In this document: positions 6,676-15,844 of the stretch, piece by piece
How the letters are laid out: the number at the start of each line of letters is the position of its first letter
Position numbering within the stretch: position 1 is the stretch's first letter
From: CAXBMB01 sp052078155
GTDB taxonomy: Bacteria; Pseudomonadota; Alphaproteobacteria; Kiloniellales; DSM-21159
Direction of reading: 5' to 3'
Length of the DNA: 64,000 nucleotides
NCBI GenBank assembly: GCA_052078155.1
Contig: JBQJBP010000001.1
Span: forward strand, 1,550,001 to 1,614,000
The notes under the pieces: generated by a model
The model's database searches: none
Told to the model about the DNA's origin: nothing
Seen by the model: only the letters and a program-made list of their open reading frames with translations
Program-made: the position numbers and the translations under genes

Positions 6676-8748
6676 TTAGGACACCAGGCGGATCTGCTCG
6701 CGCAAAGCGGCTGGCACCTCAGACTGTTCCAGTTCCCGCGCCACTTTATGGCCAGCATAGACAGCGGCCGCAATCAATCCCGGTGCATCGGCATCGCCGA
6801 TCTTTTGCACCCGTTGCAAGCCGGCGTCCTGCCAGTTATCGCGCAGAGCCATCAGCCCCTGAAAGACAGTATCCTGTGGCAAGCGGCGGCTGAGCGGCAG
6901 CACGGCCCCGGCAGGCAAAACAGAGGTTTTGCCAGTAAAGCAACAGCTCAAGGTCACCTGCTGGCCGTCAAACGCCTCCAGTGACTTGTACGGCAGCACT
7001 GTCACACCGCATTCAATGAGCCGTGCAGCATTCTGGTAGAACTCAGAGGTCTGGTTCATCCAGGTACCTGCAGCCGCTTCTGGGGTGACGATGCTCACCT
7101 CCCGCCCCATCTGCCTGAGTTGCAGCGCCAGGAGGCTTCCCATGTAGTAATGATCGTCATCAAAGATCACCACGGGCCCTTCCGGCAGGGTCAGGTCCTC
7201 ACCGGCGAGGTGGTCGAGTATCTGATCCGCCAGCACCACACCCGGCAGATCCCAGCCTGTAAAGGCAGAGCTGCGCCAGCGCCCGATCCCTTTGGGGTCC
7301 CAGCGCGCACCTGTTGCCAGAATGATCTGCTGTGCCCCGAAAGCAAGGCTCTCTTCTGCCCCTAGCTCGCTTTCCAGATAGAGGTCTACATTGGCCATCT
7401 GCTGCAGGCGGCCAACCCGCCAATCCCGAACCCGAGCCCATTCACTCACCCCCGGCAGGCGGCTTTCCCGTGTGACACGTCCGCCCAATTCACTGCCGGC
7501 TTCAGCCAAAGTCACCTGATGTCCCTGCTGTCCCAGACAGCGGGCCGCTTCCAGCCCGGCCGGGCCAGAGCCAACCACCAGAACAGACTGAGGAGTCGGG
7601 GATGCGGCAACCTTTTCAGGATGCCAGCTGCGCCGCCACTCTTCCCCCATGGTCGGGTTCTGCGTGCAGCGTAAAGGCGCCGAATTGTTGTCATGGGCAT
7701 AGCAGATGTTGCAGCCGATGCACTCGCGCACCTCGTCTTCCCGGCCTTCCTTGATTTTGTTCGGCAGGAAGGGGTCGGCGATGGAGGGACGGGCCGCGCC
7801 GATAAAGTCCTGCACCCCCTGGCGGATCACCCGCGCCATGGTGTCCGGTGAGGTAAAACGCCCCACAGCCACCACTGGCTTGCCTGTGATCTCCTTGGCC
7901 TCCGCGATCAGGTTTTCGTGCTCGGCCTCTTTCACAAAGCGTGAGACCCCCATTTCCAACGAGTAATCATCGATGGTGATATCCCAGAGGTCCGGAAACT
8001 CAGCCAGATAGGCCAGCAGATCCCGGGACTCTTCCGGTTCCAGATTGCTGCAGGCGTCCTCGGTTGCCAAAGAATAGCGGCAGACCAGCCCCATCCTGTG
8101 CCCCACCGCTTCCCGGGTTTCCTCCAACAGCTCTCGGACCAGCCGGGCCCGGTTTTCCAAGGACCCACCATACTCGTCCAGCCGGTCATTGGTGGCAGAA
8201 GACAGGAACTGATGCAGCAGATACCCATGGGTGGCATAGACATAGACCAGGTCAAAATCCACCTCCAGCGCCCGCAAGGCCGCGTCCCGATGCCAGCGCC
8301 GCAGGTCGCGGATATCCTGCCTGTCCATGGCCCGGCTCTGCACCGGGAAATTGGGCCCGGACGTCGCAGGTGTGGTGCGCACGCCCAAGGGCGTCGCCCG
8401 CGACACCGTATTGGCCGAGCTGCTGCCGCCATGCCACAGCTCAACCCCTGCCAGAGCCCCATGCTCATGCACGGCCTGGGTCATCAGGGCCTGGGCCTTC
8501 TGATCGTCACAATCCCACAGTCGCGCATGGGGATAGGGCGTATCATCGGATGTCTCATGGTAAGAGCAATACTCTGTACAGACGACGCCCCAGCCGCCCT
8601 CCGCTTTCATTCCCCGCATGGCCGCCAGCGTATTGGGACGCCGGTGTCCCATGCCCGAACAGTGAGGCACCTGATAAAAGCGATTGGGAGCCGTTACGGG
8701 CCCCAGTGTCAGAGGTTCAAACAGCGGCAGGTAACGTTTGTCAGTCAC
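6676..8748 (-). CDS. TMADH/DMADH-like iron-sulfur flavoprotein (probable N-demethylase)
   Basis: A 690-residue old-yellow-enzyme-type flavoprotein with the trimethylamine/dimethylamine dehydrogenase architecture: FMN TIM barrel (about 1-330), a 4Fe-4S cluster motif ECIGCNICYAHD with a fourth Cys in LRCTQNP, then an FAD/ADP-binding half starting at VLVVGSGPAGLEAARCL. Cys30 in FYQVPHC matches the residue that binds FMN covalently in TMADH; Tyr60 (TEYCS) and the His of ATHGYL are also kept. The two tryptophans that complete the TMADH substrate bowl are not at the matching positions (SLEMGVSRF, CYAHDNN), so trimethylamine itself is unlikely. N-methylproline or dimethylglycine-type substrates are more plausible. 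It lies downstream of the Rieske gene on the same strand, like stachydrine catabolic pairs. Confidence 0.85.
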   Translation of the reverse strand: MTDKRYLPLFEPLTLGPVTAPNRFYQVPHCSGMGHRRPNTLAAMRGMKAEGGWGVVCTEYCSYHETSDDTPYPHARLWDCDDQKAQALMTQAVHEHGALAGVELWHGGSSSANTVSRATPLGVRTTPATSGPNFPVQSRAMDRQDIRDLRRWHRDAALRALEVDFDLVYVYATHGYLLHQFLSSATNDRLDEYGGSLENRARLVRELLEETREAVGHRMGLVCRYSLATEDACSNLEPEESRDLLAYLAEFPDLWDITIDDYSLEMGVSRFVKEAEHENLIAEAKEITGKPVVAVGRFTSPDTMARVIRQGVQDFIGAARPSIADPFLPNKIKEGREDEVRECIGCNICYAHDNNSAPLRCTQNPTMGEEWRRSWHPEKVAASPTPQSVLVVGSGPAGLEAARCLGQQGHQVTLAEAGSELGGRVTRESRLPGVSEWARVRDWRVGRLQQMANVDLYLESELGAEESLAFGAQQIILATGARWDPKGIGRWRSSAFTGWDLPGVVLADQILDHLAGEDLTLPEGPVVIFDDDHYYMGSLLALQLRQMGREVSIVTPEAAAGTWMNQTSEFYQNAARLIECGVTVLPYKSLEAFDGQQVTLSCCFTGKTSVLPAGAVLPLSRRLPQDTVFQGLMALRDNWQDAGLQRVQKIGDADAPGLIAAAVYAGHKVARELEQSEVPAALREQIRLVS

Positions 8749-8831
8749 AGGTCAGGCGCTCCGGCAGAAGGGCTTAAGCAGGCCGTGGAGTGAGAGAGTG
8801 AGGAGAGGATGGACCGGGGGTTCCCGGCAAT

Positions 8832-8885
8832 AGAGCATGGTCGGTTTAGTCAGAAGCGCTTTGCGCCTGTACCTGAACCGGGATC
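8832..8885. repeat. dispersed palindromic element, R half (possibly a decayed full copy to 8978)
   Basis: TAGAGCATGGTCGGTTTAGT begins a clear R half in the opposite orientation to 424-512, with the GCGCTTTGCGC palindrome centre. Downstream sequence is unlike the standard L half, but the segment ends with AGCTCTAG at 8971-8978, overlapping the TAG stop of the Rieske gene as other element ends do. It separates the Rieske and flavoprotein genes. Confidence 0.75.
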
Positions 8886-8916
8886 AGCCTTTTCCACAGC
8901 ACGATGGGAGGGAGCC

Positions 8917-8966
8917 CGGTTCAGGTGCGTGCCCGATGCTCACAGCGGGAGCACACACCTGAACCG
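8917..8966. other. 16-bp inverted repeat between Rieske and flavoprotein genes
   Basis: CGGTTCAGGTGCGTGC at 8917-8932 pairs with 8951-8966 with one mismatch; an inner CCCG/CGGG pair can extend the stem. CCTGAACCG also occurs once more at 8872-8880 inside the element half. No T-run follows on either strand, so it looks like an RNA stabiliser or processing hairpin between two co-directional genes more than a terminator. Confidence 0.55.
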
Positions 8967-8974
8967 AGAAAGCT

Positions 8975-10174
8975 CTAGTCTTCACCACCCATCTCTTTGT
9001 TTACCTGTTTCAAGGTTCCGGGGGCCGGTGCTTCCTTCAGGTTAAGAACCGGTATCCGTTCACGCAGTTCATCGTGGAAGCTGCGCACATTGCCTTCCAG
9101 GTCCGACAGGAAGATGTCATCAAATGCGGAGGAACGCATGCCCTCCCAGGACCACTTGATGAGCTGGATATCTTCTTCAGTCGTCATCTCATTGATGCGG
9201 CCGTTGAGATAGCGTGCGACCTTCATCTCCCGGCGGTTATCCGGCAGGGAAATCTGTCCGCCCCACATGGCACTGCGGGTCAGGGTCATGGGAACAAACT
9301 GATAGAAATCCACCATGTCCGGGAACAGTGTGATGATGGAGTTGGGGAAAACCCCCAGATAAAGCCAGGCTTTCCGGTGGCTTTCCGGCAGATGGGTCGC
9401 TTCGGGCACATGCTTGATGTAGTTGCGCACGGACCAAAGCCGGGCCGGCTTGTCACCGAAGGTGCCAAAGGACCGGCTCAAACCGTTTTCCAGCGTTTCA
9501 TCAAAGTAGGTGGAGCCATAGAGATCATTCAGGCTGGGGTGGGCGATGGGCACATGATAGCCCTCGTTGTCCACGTCCATCATGGCCTTCCAGTTGACAT
9601 CGAACTCCTGCCGCCAGCGCTTGCCTTCCGGCTTCATGTCCTCAATCCGGTAAGGAGCCACTTCCTCTTCCACCGGTGCCATAATCTCTGCAATGGACAG
9701 ACCCGGGCTTTTGACAAAGCGCACAAAGACCAGCCCCCGCCAGATCTCAAACTCCAGCGGCTTCAGCCCCATGGTCTGCTTATCCACATCCGGAAAGGTT
9801 TTAACCGCCGGAATGCCTCGCAGAGAGCCATCCAGTCCATAGCTCCAGCCATGGAAAGGACAGGTGATCATACGGCCGCAGTTGCCTCTGTCTTCAGCCA
9901 CCACGCGCGAGCCGCGATGGCGGCACAGGTTATGAAAGGCCCGTACCTGACCGTCACTGCCCCGGACCACCAGTGCCCGCTCATCCACCGCGTCAAAGGT
10001 CATGAAATCACCCGCGTTGGGAATTTCATTTACATGGCCGACAATCATCCAGTTGCGCCGGAAAACCATTTCCTTTTCCAGGGCCACCAGCTCTTCATTG
10101 TCATAAGCCCAGGCAGGCAGGCCTCCCCGTGCGCCCTGGGGAAACAGGTCGGTTTTGGCGGTTGCGCTTCGCAT
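8975..10174 (-). CDS. Rieske non-heme iron oxygenase, alpha subunit (quaternary-amine monooxygenase-like)
   Basis: A 399-residue ring-hydroxylating-type oxygenase. The Rieske 2Fe-2S ligands are Cys84/His86 (CRHRG) and Cys105/His108 (CPFHGW). The mononuclear iron site is DVDNEGYHVPIAH, with His207 and His212. The residue three before the first iron His, normally a bridging Asp, is Glu204, as in enzymes acting on carnitine or betaines. The ATG at 10174 (MRSATAKTDLFPQG) is chosen because the family N-terminus begins there; an upstream ATG at 10285 would add an unlike hydrophobic leader. No reductase partner gene is nearby. Paired with the TMADH-like gene, an N-demethylating monooxygenase is more likely than an aromatic dioxygenase. 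Confidence 0.85.
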   Translation of the reverse strand: MRSATAKTDLFPQGARGGLPAWAYDNEELVALEKEMVFRRNWMIVGHVNEIPNAGDFMTFDAVDERALVVRGSDGQVRAFHNLCRHRGSRVVAEDRGNCGRMITCPFHGWSYGLDGSLRGIPAVKTFPDVDKQTMGLKPLEFEIWRGLVFVRFVKSPGLSIAEIMAPVEEEVAPYRIEDMKPEGKRWRQEFDVNWKAMMDVDNEGYHVPIAHPSLNDLYGSTYFDETLENGLSRSFGTFGDKPARLWSVRNYIKHVPEATHLPESHRKAWLYLGVFPNSIITLFPDMVDFYQFVPMTLTRSAMWGGQISLPDNRREMKVARYLNGRINEMTTEEDIQLIKWSWEGMRSSAFDDIFLSDLEGNVRSFHDELRERIPVLNLKEAPAPGTLKQVNKEMGGED

Positions 10175-10586
10175 CTTTTTATCTCTCGCTGAAGTGATTT
10201 TTTTTGATATTGCTGGAACGAAGAAACTTGCTGTCCTGATCAGGCCGTTTGCCGCAGCACCGATTGTAGCACCTGCCTTTGCCAACCTTCGTTACGCTGG
10301 AAAGGGAATTTGTGCCATCAGCAAGGGGTCAGCCCGTTACAAGGTTGAAAAGGACCGCCAGCGGGACCGGGTTACGCCCCGCAAAAAAGGGGGGATCTGT
10401 TGTTTGCTTGTCAAAGGCCCCATCATCAGCAGCGCCTCTTCCTTTCCCATCCAGAAAGGGCCAAAATGCCATAATCCTCAAACTCCTGTCCAGAAGTTTG
10501 ATTAACCACTCATTCAATTTATTTCTTTAAATCCCTGTGATTGATGATAAAATCACAAAAAAAGCAACGAACAGTGAGAGTGATTT
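10175..10586. other. divergent intergenic region, no gene seen
   Basis: This 412-base gap separates the Rieske gene from the second BetI-like regulator. It becomes AT-rich from about 10495 (CATTCAATTTATTTCTTTAA and nearby), which probably holds the promoters. A palindrome as clear as the one at 4699 was not found. Short open frames here lack ribosome-binding sites and resemble nothing known. Confidence 0.5.
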
Positions 10587-11291
10587 GTGAACAAAAAGAA
10601 GCCGCTAGTCGCCAAAAGAAGCCGGGAAATGACACGGGAATTCCGGCAACAACAGATTATTTCAGCCACGATCGAATCGATCAACAAGGCAGGGTTTTCT
10701 GGCACCACACTGGCAACGGTGGCTAAAGAGGCCGGCATTTCGCAAGCCAGCCTCATTTTTCACTTTAAGACCAAAGAAGCCCTGCTGACGGCAGTCTTAA
10801 CGCACCTCACCAATCTCTATCAGGAAACCTGGAAATCGGCCCTGATGGCCGCGCCGCTGGATCCCATCTCCCGCATTTGCGTTATGGTCAACGCCGATTT
10901 CAAACCTATCATTTGCAACCGCAAAACTCTCGCTGTCTGGCATGCCTTTTGGGGAGAGTCCAAAGCTCGCCCCACTTACATGAAACTCTGCGGGGGGCAG
11001 GATGAAGAACGCTACGACCAAATGGTCAAGGAGGTGATCCGGCTGTCAGAAAACGAAGGCGCGGATGCAGAAGACGCCCGAGCCATTGCCGATTCAATCG
11101 ATGGGTTGAGCGACGGCCTCTGGACCCGATTGCTGCTGCGACACAGCACCTTCAAACGAAAAGATGCACTGCGGATCATGTACCGCACGTTGCTGACCCA
11201 GTTCCCCGATCACCGCGAGGTCATCGAAGCCTACAAGGCCAAAGAACTGGGAACGACAGCAAAAGAGGGAACACTTAAGAATTCGGCCTGA
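10587..11291 (+). CDS. TetR family regulator, BetI-like (second copy)
   Basis: A 234-residue TetR-family protein, a paralogue in style of the one at 3979-4629. The helix-turn-helix region reads NKAGFSGTTLATVAKEAGIS then QASLIFHFKTKEALL; the ligand domain contains LAVWHAFWGESKARPTY, very like BetI. A GTG start follows GAGAG. A Lys/Arg-rich N-terminus and an about 30-residue C-terminal tail extend the core. It stands between the Rieske operon (divergent) and the Pot-type importer (150 bases downstream, same strand) and could control both. The effector is probably a quaternary amine or its aldehyde. Confidence 0.85.
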   Translation: MNKKKPLVAKRSREMTREFRQQQIISATIESINKAGFSGTTLATVAKEAGISQASLIFHFKTKEALLTAVLTHLTNLYQETWKSALMAAPLDPISRICVMVNADFKPIICNRKTLAVWHAFWGESKARPTYMKLCGGQDEERYDQMVKEVIRLSENEGADAEDARAIADSIDGLSDGLWTRLLLRHSTFKRKDALRIMYRTLLTQFPDHREVIEAYKAKELGTTAKEGTLKNSA

Positions 11292-11443
11292 TTTTCATCC
11301 CATGGAACCAGAGCCCCTTTCGGCAAATCGGCCTGCCTAAAAGCAAAAAGAACAGCTAAGCTGCGCGATGGTCCGAACCAAAACAATGATCGCGTCAGAC
11401 TACGAGGAAAGATTGAACAGGAAACCAAATAAGGGAAGCAATC

Positions 11444-12565
11444 ATGTCAGCTACACGCAAGACACTGAGAAGCGCAGTGGTAAGCGCCTTTGCACTTACC
11501 ATGACCATGAGTTTTAGTGGTTCGTTCGCAACCGCTGAAGAAGAAAAAGTCCTGAATGTCTACAACTGGGTCGACTACATCGGCGAAACCACACTGGCCG
11601 ATTTTGAAAAGGAAACCGGCATCAAAGTTGTCTATGACACCTACGATGCCTCCGAAACAGTAGACGCCAAACTGCTGGCCGGCAGCTCCGGCTATGACGT
11701 TCTGATCCACGCCGGGTCCTTTACCCCGCCTCTGATCTCCGCCGGTATCTTCCAGGAAACCAAGGCAGCCGAGCTGCCCAACTACAAAAACCTGGACCCG
11801 GCCATTCTGCAAATCATGGAAAACTGGGACCCGGGCAACGTCTACACCGTTCCCTACATGTGGGGCACCGTCGGGGTGACCTACAACATGGACATGATCA
11901 AGGAACGCATCCCCAATCCGCCGCTCAACTCCCTGGATATGTTCTTCAAGGAAGAATACATCTCCAAAGTGGCTGATTGCGGCGTTTCCGTCCTGGAATC
12001 CCCCACGGATGTGATCCCCATGGCGCTGGCCTATCTGGGTCTGGATCCCAACTCCAACAAGAAAGAAGATTACGAAGCGGTTGTGGAGCTCTTCAAACCC
12101 ATCCGCAAGTACATCACCACCTTTGACGCCTCCAACTACCTGAACGCCCTGCCCAACAAAGAAGTCTGCATGGTTATGACCTGGTCCGGCGACTACGCCG
12201 TGGCCGCAGCAAGGGCAGAAGAAGCAGGTTCCAGCGTCAACCTGGCTTACTACATCCCCGAAACCGGCGTTGGTGCCTGGTTTGATGTCTGGCTGATTCC
12301 CAGCGATGCCCCGCATCCTGAAAATGCCCGCAAGTTCCTGGACTTCATGATGCGTCCGGACGTCATCGCCGGGGCCACCAACTACACCTGGTACGCCAAC
12401 GCCAATCTGGCGGCCAATGAGCTGGTGGAGGCAGACATCATCAATGATCCTGCCGTCTATCCCGATGATGAGCTGAAAGCCAACATGTGGACAGCCACCA
12501 CCTTGACACCCAAGGCACAACGGGCACGCACCCGCGCCTGGAGCAAGATCAAGACCGGTAGCTAA
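11444..12565 (+). CDS. potF: spermidine/putrescine-type ABC transporter, substrate-binding protein
   Basis: A 373-residue periplasmic binding protein of the PotD/PotF group. Residues 1-31 form a signal peptide ending in SFATAEE; the mature protein begins EKVLNVYNWVDYIG, the family opening. TVPYMWGTVGVTYNMD and the late WSGDYAVAAARAEE segment are also typical. It would capture a cationic amine such as putrescine, or a related betaine-like compound, for the permease encoded downstream. RBS AAGGGAAG lies five bases before the ATG. A strong hairpin follows the stop, a common way to keep binding-protein mRNA more abundant than permease mRNA. Exact ligand uncertain. Confidence 0.88.
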   Translation: MSATRKTLRSAVVSAFALTMTMSFSGSFATAEEEKVLNVYNWVDYIGETTLADFEKETGIKVVYDTYDASETVDAKLLAGSSGYDVLIHAGSFTPPLISAGIFQETKAAELPNYKNLDPAILQIMENWDPGNVYTVPYMWGTVGVTYNMDMIKERIPNPPLNSLDMFFKEEYISKVADCGVSVLESPTDVIPMALAYLGLDPNSNKKEDYEAVVELFKPIRKYITTFDASNYLNALPNKEVCMVMTWSGDYAVAAARAEEAGSSVNLAYYIPETGVGAWFDVWLIPSDAPHPENARKFLDFMMRPDVIAGATNYTWYANANLAANELVEADIINDPAVYPDDELKANMWTATTLTPKAQRARTRAWSKIKTGS

Positions 12566-12574
12566 GGACTGAGT

Positions 12575-12621
12575 CCGGAAGGAGGGGCGCACGCCAAGGT
12601 TGAGGCGCTCCTCCTTTCCGG
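12575..12621 (+). other. intercistronic stem-loop after the binding-protein gene
   Basis: CCGGAAGGAGGGGCGC at 12575-12590 pairs imperfectly with 12605-12621 (GCGCTCCTCCTTTCCGG) around a 14-base loop. No T-run follows, so read-through to the ATPase gene is expected. The remaining bases up to 12814 hold no gene. Confidence 0.65.
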
Positions 12622-12814
12622 TCTACCATTCCCAAACCCTTGGCCAATTACCCAGAAATTTCGGCAGCATTGATCCGTGTGATCCCTGCCCTGACCAGGC
12701 CGATAGAACTCCCTTCGGCATCTGTCAGTCAGCAGATCCCGGCCCATCAGATCCAAGTTTTATCAGCTGACTGCAACGTTAGCCCCAAGCCTCGCTAGCC
12801 CAGGAGTACGCCCC

Positions 12815-14008
12815 TTGAGTTCCCTTGATTCCCCCCGGGCCACCCCCGTATCCACAGGCGCCTCCCAGGCTCAACTGTCCCACACCCCCTGGCTTGACCC
12901 CAGCGCCAAGCCCTTCATTCAGATTCAGAACGTCACCAAACAGTTCGGTGCCTTCACCGCTGTGGATGACGTCAGTCTGGACATCTATCAGGGCGAACTC
13001 TTTACCCTGCTGGGTGGGTCCGGCTGCGGCAAGACCACCCTTTTGCGCATGCTGGCGGGCTTCGAGACACCGACCCAGGGCCGCATCCTGCTGGATGGCA
13101 TGGACATGACCGACCTGCCGCCATACGAGCGCCCGGTCAACATGATGTTCCAGTCCTATGCGCTTTTCCCGCACATGACGGTTTCCAAGAACATCGCCTA
13201 TGGCCTGAAACACGACAAACTGAGCAAGTCCGAAATTCAGCAGAGGGTCGCAGAAATGCTCGACCTGGTTCAGCTCAGTGATTTCGGACAGCGCAAACCT
13301 CACCAGCTTTCCGGTGGACAGCGCCAGCGTGTCGCCCTGGCCCGCGCCCTGATCAAACGGCCCAAGCTGTTGCTGCTGGATGAACCCCTGGCCGCTCTGG
13401 ACAAAAAGCTGCGCGAGCAGACCCAGTTCGAGCTGATGAACATTCAGGAGAAGGTGGGCGTCACCTTTATCGTGGTGACCCACGATCAGGAAGAAGCCAT
13501 GACCCTGTCCAGCCGCATGGCCGTGATGAACCAGGGGGTGATTGCCCAGATCGGCACCCCGGAACAGGTTTACGAAACCCCTTCCACTCGCCTCACCGCC
13601 GACTTTATCGGCACCATCAACATCTTCGAAGGCCGGGTGACTGAAAGCGGTGACGCCAGCATCAAACTCACGTCCGACGAAGCAGGCGGGGAGCTTTGCG
13701 GGCACAATGGTCTGGGCCTGCAGGTCGGCAGCACCGCCTGGCTGGCCGTGCGCCCCGAGAAAATCAACGTGACAAAGTCTGAACCCGAGGGGTCACCGGA
13801 AAACTGTCTGCGCGGCATCGTCCACGACATCGGTTACTACGGCACCCACTCCCTGTTCCGCATCCAGCTGGACAGCGGCAAGATGATCCAGACCACCCAG
13901 TCCAACAAACAACGCAGCGACAGCCAGGACGACCCGGATAAGATTGACTGGGACGATCCCGTTTACCTCAGCTGGGATGCCAGCTCTGCCATCACTCTGA
14001 CGCAGTAA
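12815..14008 (+). CDS. potG: spermidine/putrescine-type ABC transporter, ATP-binding protein
   Basis: A 397-residue ABC ATPase that powers the importer at the inner face of the membrane. Walker A is GGSGCGKTT, the signature LSGGQRQRVALARAL, Walker B LLLLDEPLAALD and the switch His sits in VTHDQEEA; a TOBE domain follows after about residue 290. The start is a TTG with AGGAG eight bases upstream; the first 35 residues are a Pro/Ser/Thr-rich extension before the usual IQIRNV-like beginning, here IQIQNVTKQFG. It lies after the binding-protein hairpin and 17 bases before the first permease gene. Confidence 0.92.
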   Translation: MSSLDSPRATPVSTGASQAQLSHTPWLDPSAKPFIQIQNVTKQFGAFTAVDDVSLDIYQGELFTLLGGSGCGKTTLLRMLAGFETPTQGRILLDGMDMTDLPPYERPVNMMFQSYALFPHMTVSKNIAYGLKHDKLSKSEIQQRVAEMLDLVQLSDFGQRKPHQLSGGQRQRVALARALIKRPKLLLLDEPLAALDKKLREQTQFELMNIQEKVGVTFIVVTHDQEEAMTLSSRMAVMNQGVIAQIGTPEQVYETPSTRLTADFIGTINIFEGRVTESGDASIKLTSDEAGGELCGHNGLGLQVGSTAWLAVRPEKINVTKSEPEGSPENCLRGIVHDIGYYGTHSLFRIQLDSGKMIQTTQSNKQRSDSQDDPDKIDWDDPVYLSWDASSAITLTQ

Positions 14009-14025
14009 AGGGGGAGGCAGACATC

Positions 14026-14991
14026 ATGTCCACAGCCGACGACAACTACAGCCTGATGGAGCAGGAACGCCCGTCGCTGCTGACCCGTCTGAGCCATCGC
14101 CTGCAACAGAACTGGCGACAGCTGATCATCAGTATCCCCTACTTCTGGTTATTGCTGTTCTTCCTGATCCCCTTCCTGATCATCCTGAAAATCTCCGTGG
14201 CAGAGATGATCATTGCCCGCCCGCCCTTTACGCCGCTGTTTGAATGGGCGGACGGTGCCATCCTCAACATCCGGATCTCTTTTGAGAACTACCTCTTCCT
14301 GCTGGAAGACGAAATCTACTGGATGGCCTATCTGAACTCATTGAAGCTGGCGCTGATTTCCACCTTCACCTGCCTGCTGGTCGGCTACCCCATGGCCTAC
14401 GGCATTGCCCGCGCGCCACAGACGACGCGCAACATCCTGCTGCTGCTGGTGATCCTGCCCTTCTGGACCTCCTTCCTGCTGCGCATCTATGCCTGGATGG
14501 GCATGCTGAACAAATCCGGGGTGATCAACACTGTGCTGATCTGGTTCGGCATCATCGACGAGCCCATCGGCTTCATGCACACACAGTTCGCCGTCTTCCT
14601 GGGCATCACCTACACCTACCTGCCTTTCATGATCCTGCCGCTCTACGCCAACCTGGAGAAACTGGACGGCTCCCTGCTGGAGGCCGCCATGGATCTGGGC
14701 AGCCGACCGGCCCAGGTCTTCCGGGATGTCACCCTGCCCCTGTCTGTGCCGGGCATCATCGCCGGCTGCCTGCTGGTCTTCATTCCGGCCACCGGGGAGT
14801 ATGTGATTCCCGCCCTGCTGGGCAGCCCCGATGAACTGATGATCGGACGGGTGCTCTTCGATGAGTTCTTCTCCAACCGCGACTGGCCCGTGGCCTCCTC
14901 GGTGGCCATTGTGCTGCTGATTGGTCTGGTGGCGCCCATCATGTTCTTCCAGCACTACCAGATGAAAGAAGCGGAAGGAGGCAAGGCATGA
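14026..14991 (+). CDS. potH: spermidine/putrescine-type ABC transporter, permease
   Basis: A 321-residue inner-membrane permease with six hydrophobic segments. The EAA loop that contacts the ATPase reads LLEAAMDLGSRPAQVFRDVT followed by LPLSVPG. A longer N-terminal cytoplasmic stretch, MSTADDNYSLMEQERPS, precedes the first helix, as in PotH/PotB. RBS GGAGG is eight bases before the ATG. Its last four bases overlap the start of the next permease gene (ATGA), showing translational coupling. Confidence 0.92.
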   Translation: MSTADDNYSLMEQERPSLLTRLSHRLQQNWRQLIISIPYFWLLLFFLIPFLIILKISVAEMIIARPPFTPLFEWADGAILNIRISFENYLFLLEDEIYWMAYLNSLKLALISTFTCLLVGYPMAYGIARAPQTTRNILLLLVILPFWTSFLLRIYAWMGMLNKSGVINTVLIWFGIIDEPIGFMHTQFAVFLGITYTYLPFMILPLYANLEKLDGSLLEAAMDLGSRPAQVFRDVTLPLSVPGIIAGCLLVFIPATGEYVIPALLGSPDELMIGRVLFDEFFSNRDWPVASSVAIVLLIGLVAPIMFFQHYQMKEAEGGKA

Positions 14992-15821
14992 AACCCCGCT
15001 CCACCTTCCTCTTCTCGGCCCTCTGCTTTGGCTTTGCCTTCCTCTACGTGCCGATCTTTTCCATGATCTTCTATTCCTTCAACTCGGCGCGGCTGGCCAC
15101 CGTCTGGGGCGGCTTTTCAACCAAGTGGTATGGCAAGCTCTGGGAAAACGATCTGGTGATCGACGCGGCCCTGCTGTCACTGCAGGTGGCCGTGGTCTCG
15201 GCCACTTTTGCCGTGGCCATGGGCACCTGTGCCGGACTGGCGCTGGCCCGTCTGGGACGTTTCAAAGGCCGCACGCTCTTTACCGGCATGATCACAGCAC
15301 CTCTGGTGATGCCGGAGGTGATCACGGGCCTGTCCCTGCTGCTGCTCTTCATCACCCTGGAAGACCTGACCGGCTGGCCCGATGGCCGTGGCGTGACCAC
15401 CATCACCCTGGCCCACATCACTTTCTCCATGGCCTATGTGGCCGTGATCATCCAGTCCCGCCTTTCCTCCATGGATTCCTCCCTGGAAGAAGCGGCCATG
15501 GATCTGGGAAGCCGCCCTCTGCAGGTGCTCTGGGACGTGACCCTGCCGGTCATTGCTCCGGCCATGATCTCCGGCTGGCTGCTGTCCTTCACCATGTCTC
15601 TGGATGACCTGGTGATCGCCTCCTTTGTCTCGGGTCCCGGCTCCACCACCTTGCCCATGCTAATCTTCTCCAAGGTCAAGCTGGGTCTGACGCCCGACAT
15701 CAACGCCCTGGCCACCATCATCGTGCTGCTGGTTGCTGTCGGTGTTTTCCTGGCAGCCTGGATCATGCGCCGCCAGGAACGCATCCGCCGGGAAGAGGAA
15801 ATGCTGCAGATGAGTGACTGA
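14988..15821 (+). CDS. potI: spermidine/putrescine-type ABC transporter, permease
   Basis: A 277-residue second permease of the importer, PotI/PotC type, with six predicted membrane segments and the coupling loop SLEEAAMDLGSRPLQVLWDV. The C-terminus is a short charged cytoplasmic tail (RRQERIRREEEMLQMSD). It is the last gene of the transporter unit; a strong terminator follows 24 bases after the stop. The membrane-embedded heterodimer with the preceding permease forms the translocation path. Confidence 0.92.
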   Translation: MKPRSTFLFSALCFGFAFLYVPIFSMIFYSFNSARLATVWGGFSTKWYGKLWENDLVIDAALLSLQVAVVSATFAVAMGTCAGLALARLGRFKGRTLFTGMITAPLVMPEVITGLSLLLLFITLEDLTGWPDGRGVTTITLAHITFSMAYVAVIIQSRLSSMDSSLEEAAMDLGSRPLQVLWDVTLPVIAPAMISGWLLSFTMSLDDLVIASFVSGPGSTTLPMLIFSKVKLGLTPDINALATIIVLLVAVGVFLAAWIMRRQERIRREEEMLQMSD

Positions 15822-15844
15822 CCTTCAGTCAGACACAGCACGGC

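Noticed and set aside
9074..10192. A 372-residue open frame antisense to the Rieske gene
   Set aside because: The Rieske and iron-site motifs on the other strand are unambiguous; long antisense frames are common at this GC content.
10329..10517. A 62-residue minus-strand frame in the gap before the second BetI-like gene
   Set aside because: No ribosome-binding site and no family resemblance; it covers the likely promoter region.
11447..12592. A 381-residue open frame antisense to the binding-protein gene
   Set aside because: The sense strand encodes a clear Pot-type binding protein; the antisense product is rich in Gly, His and Val without any fold-like pattern.
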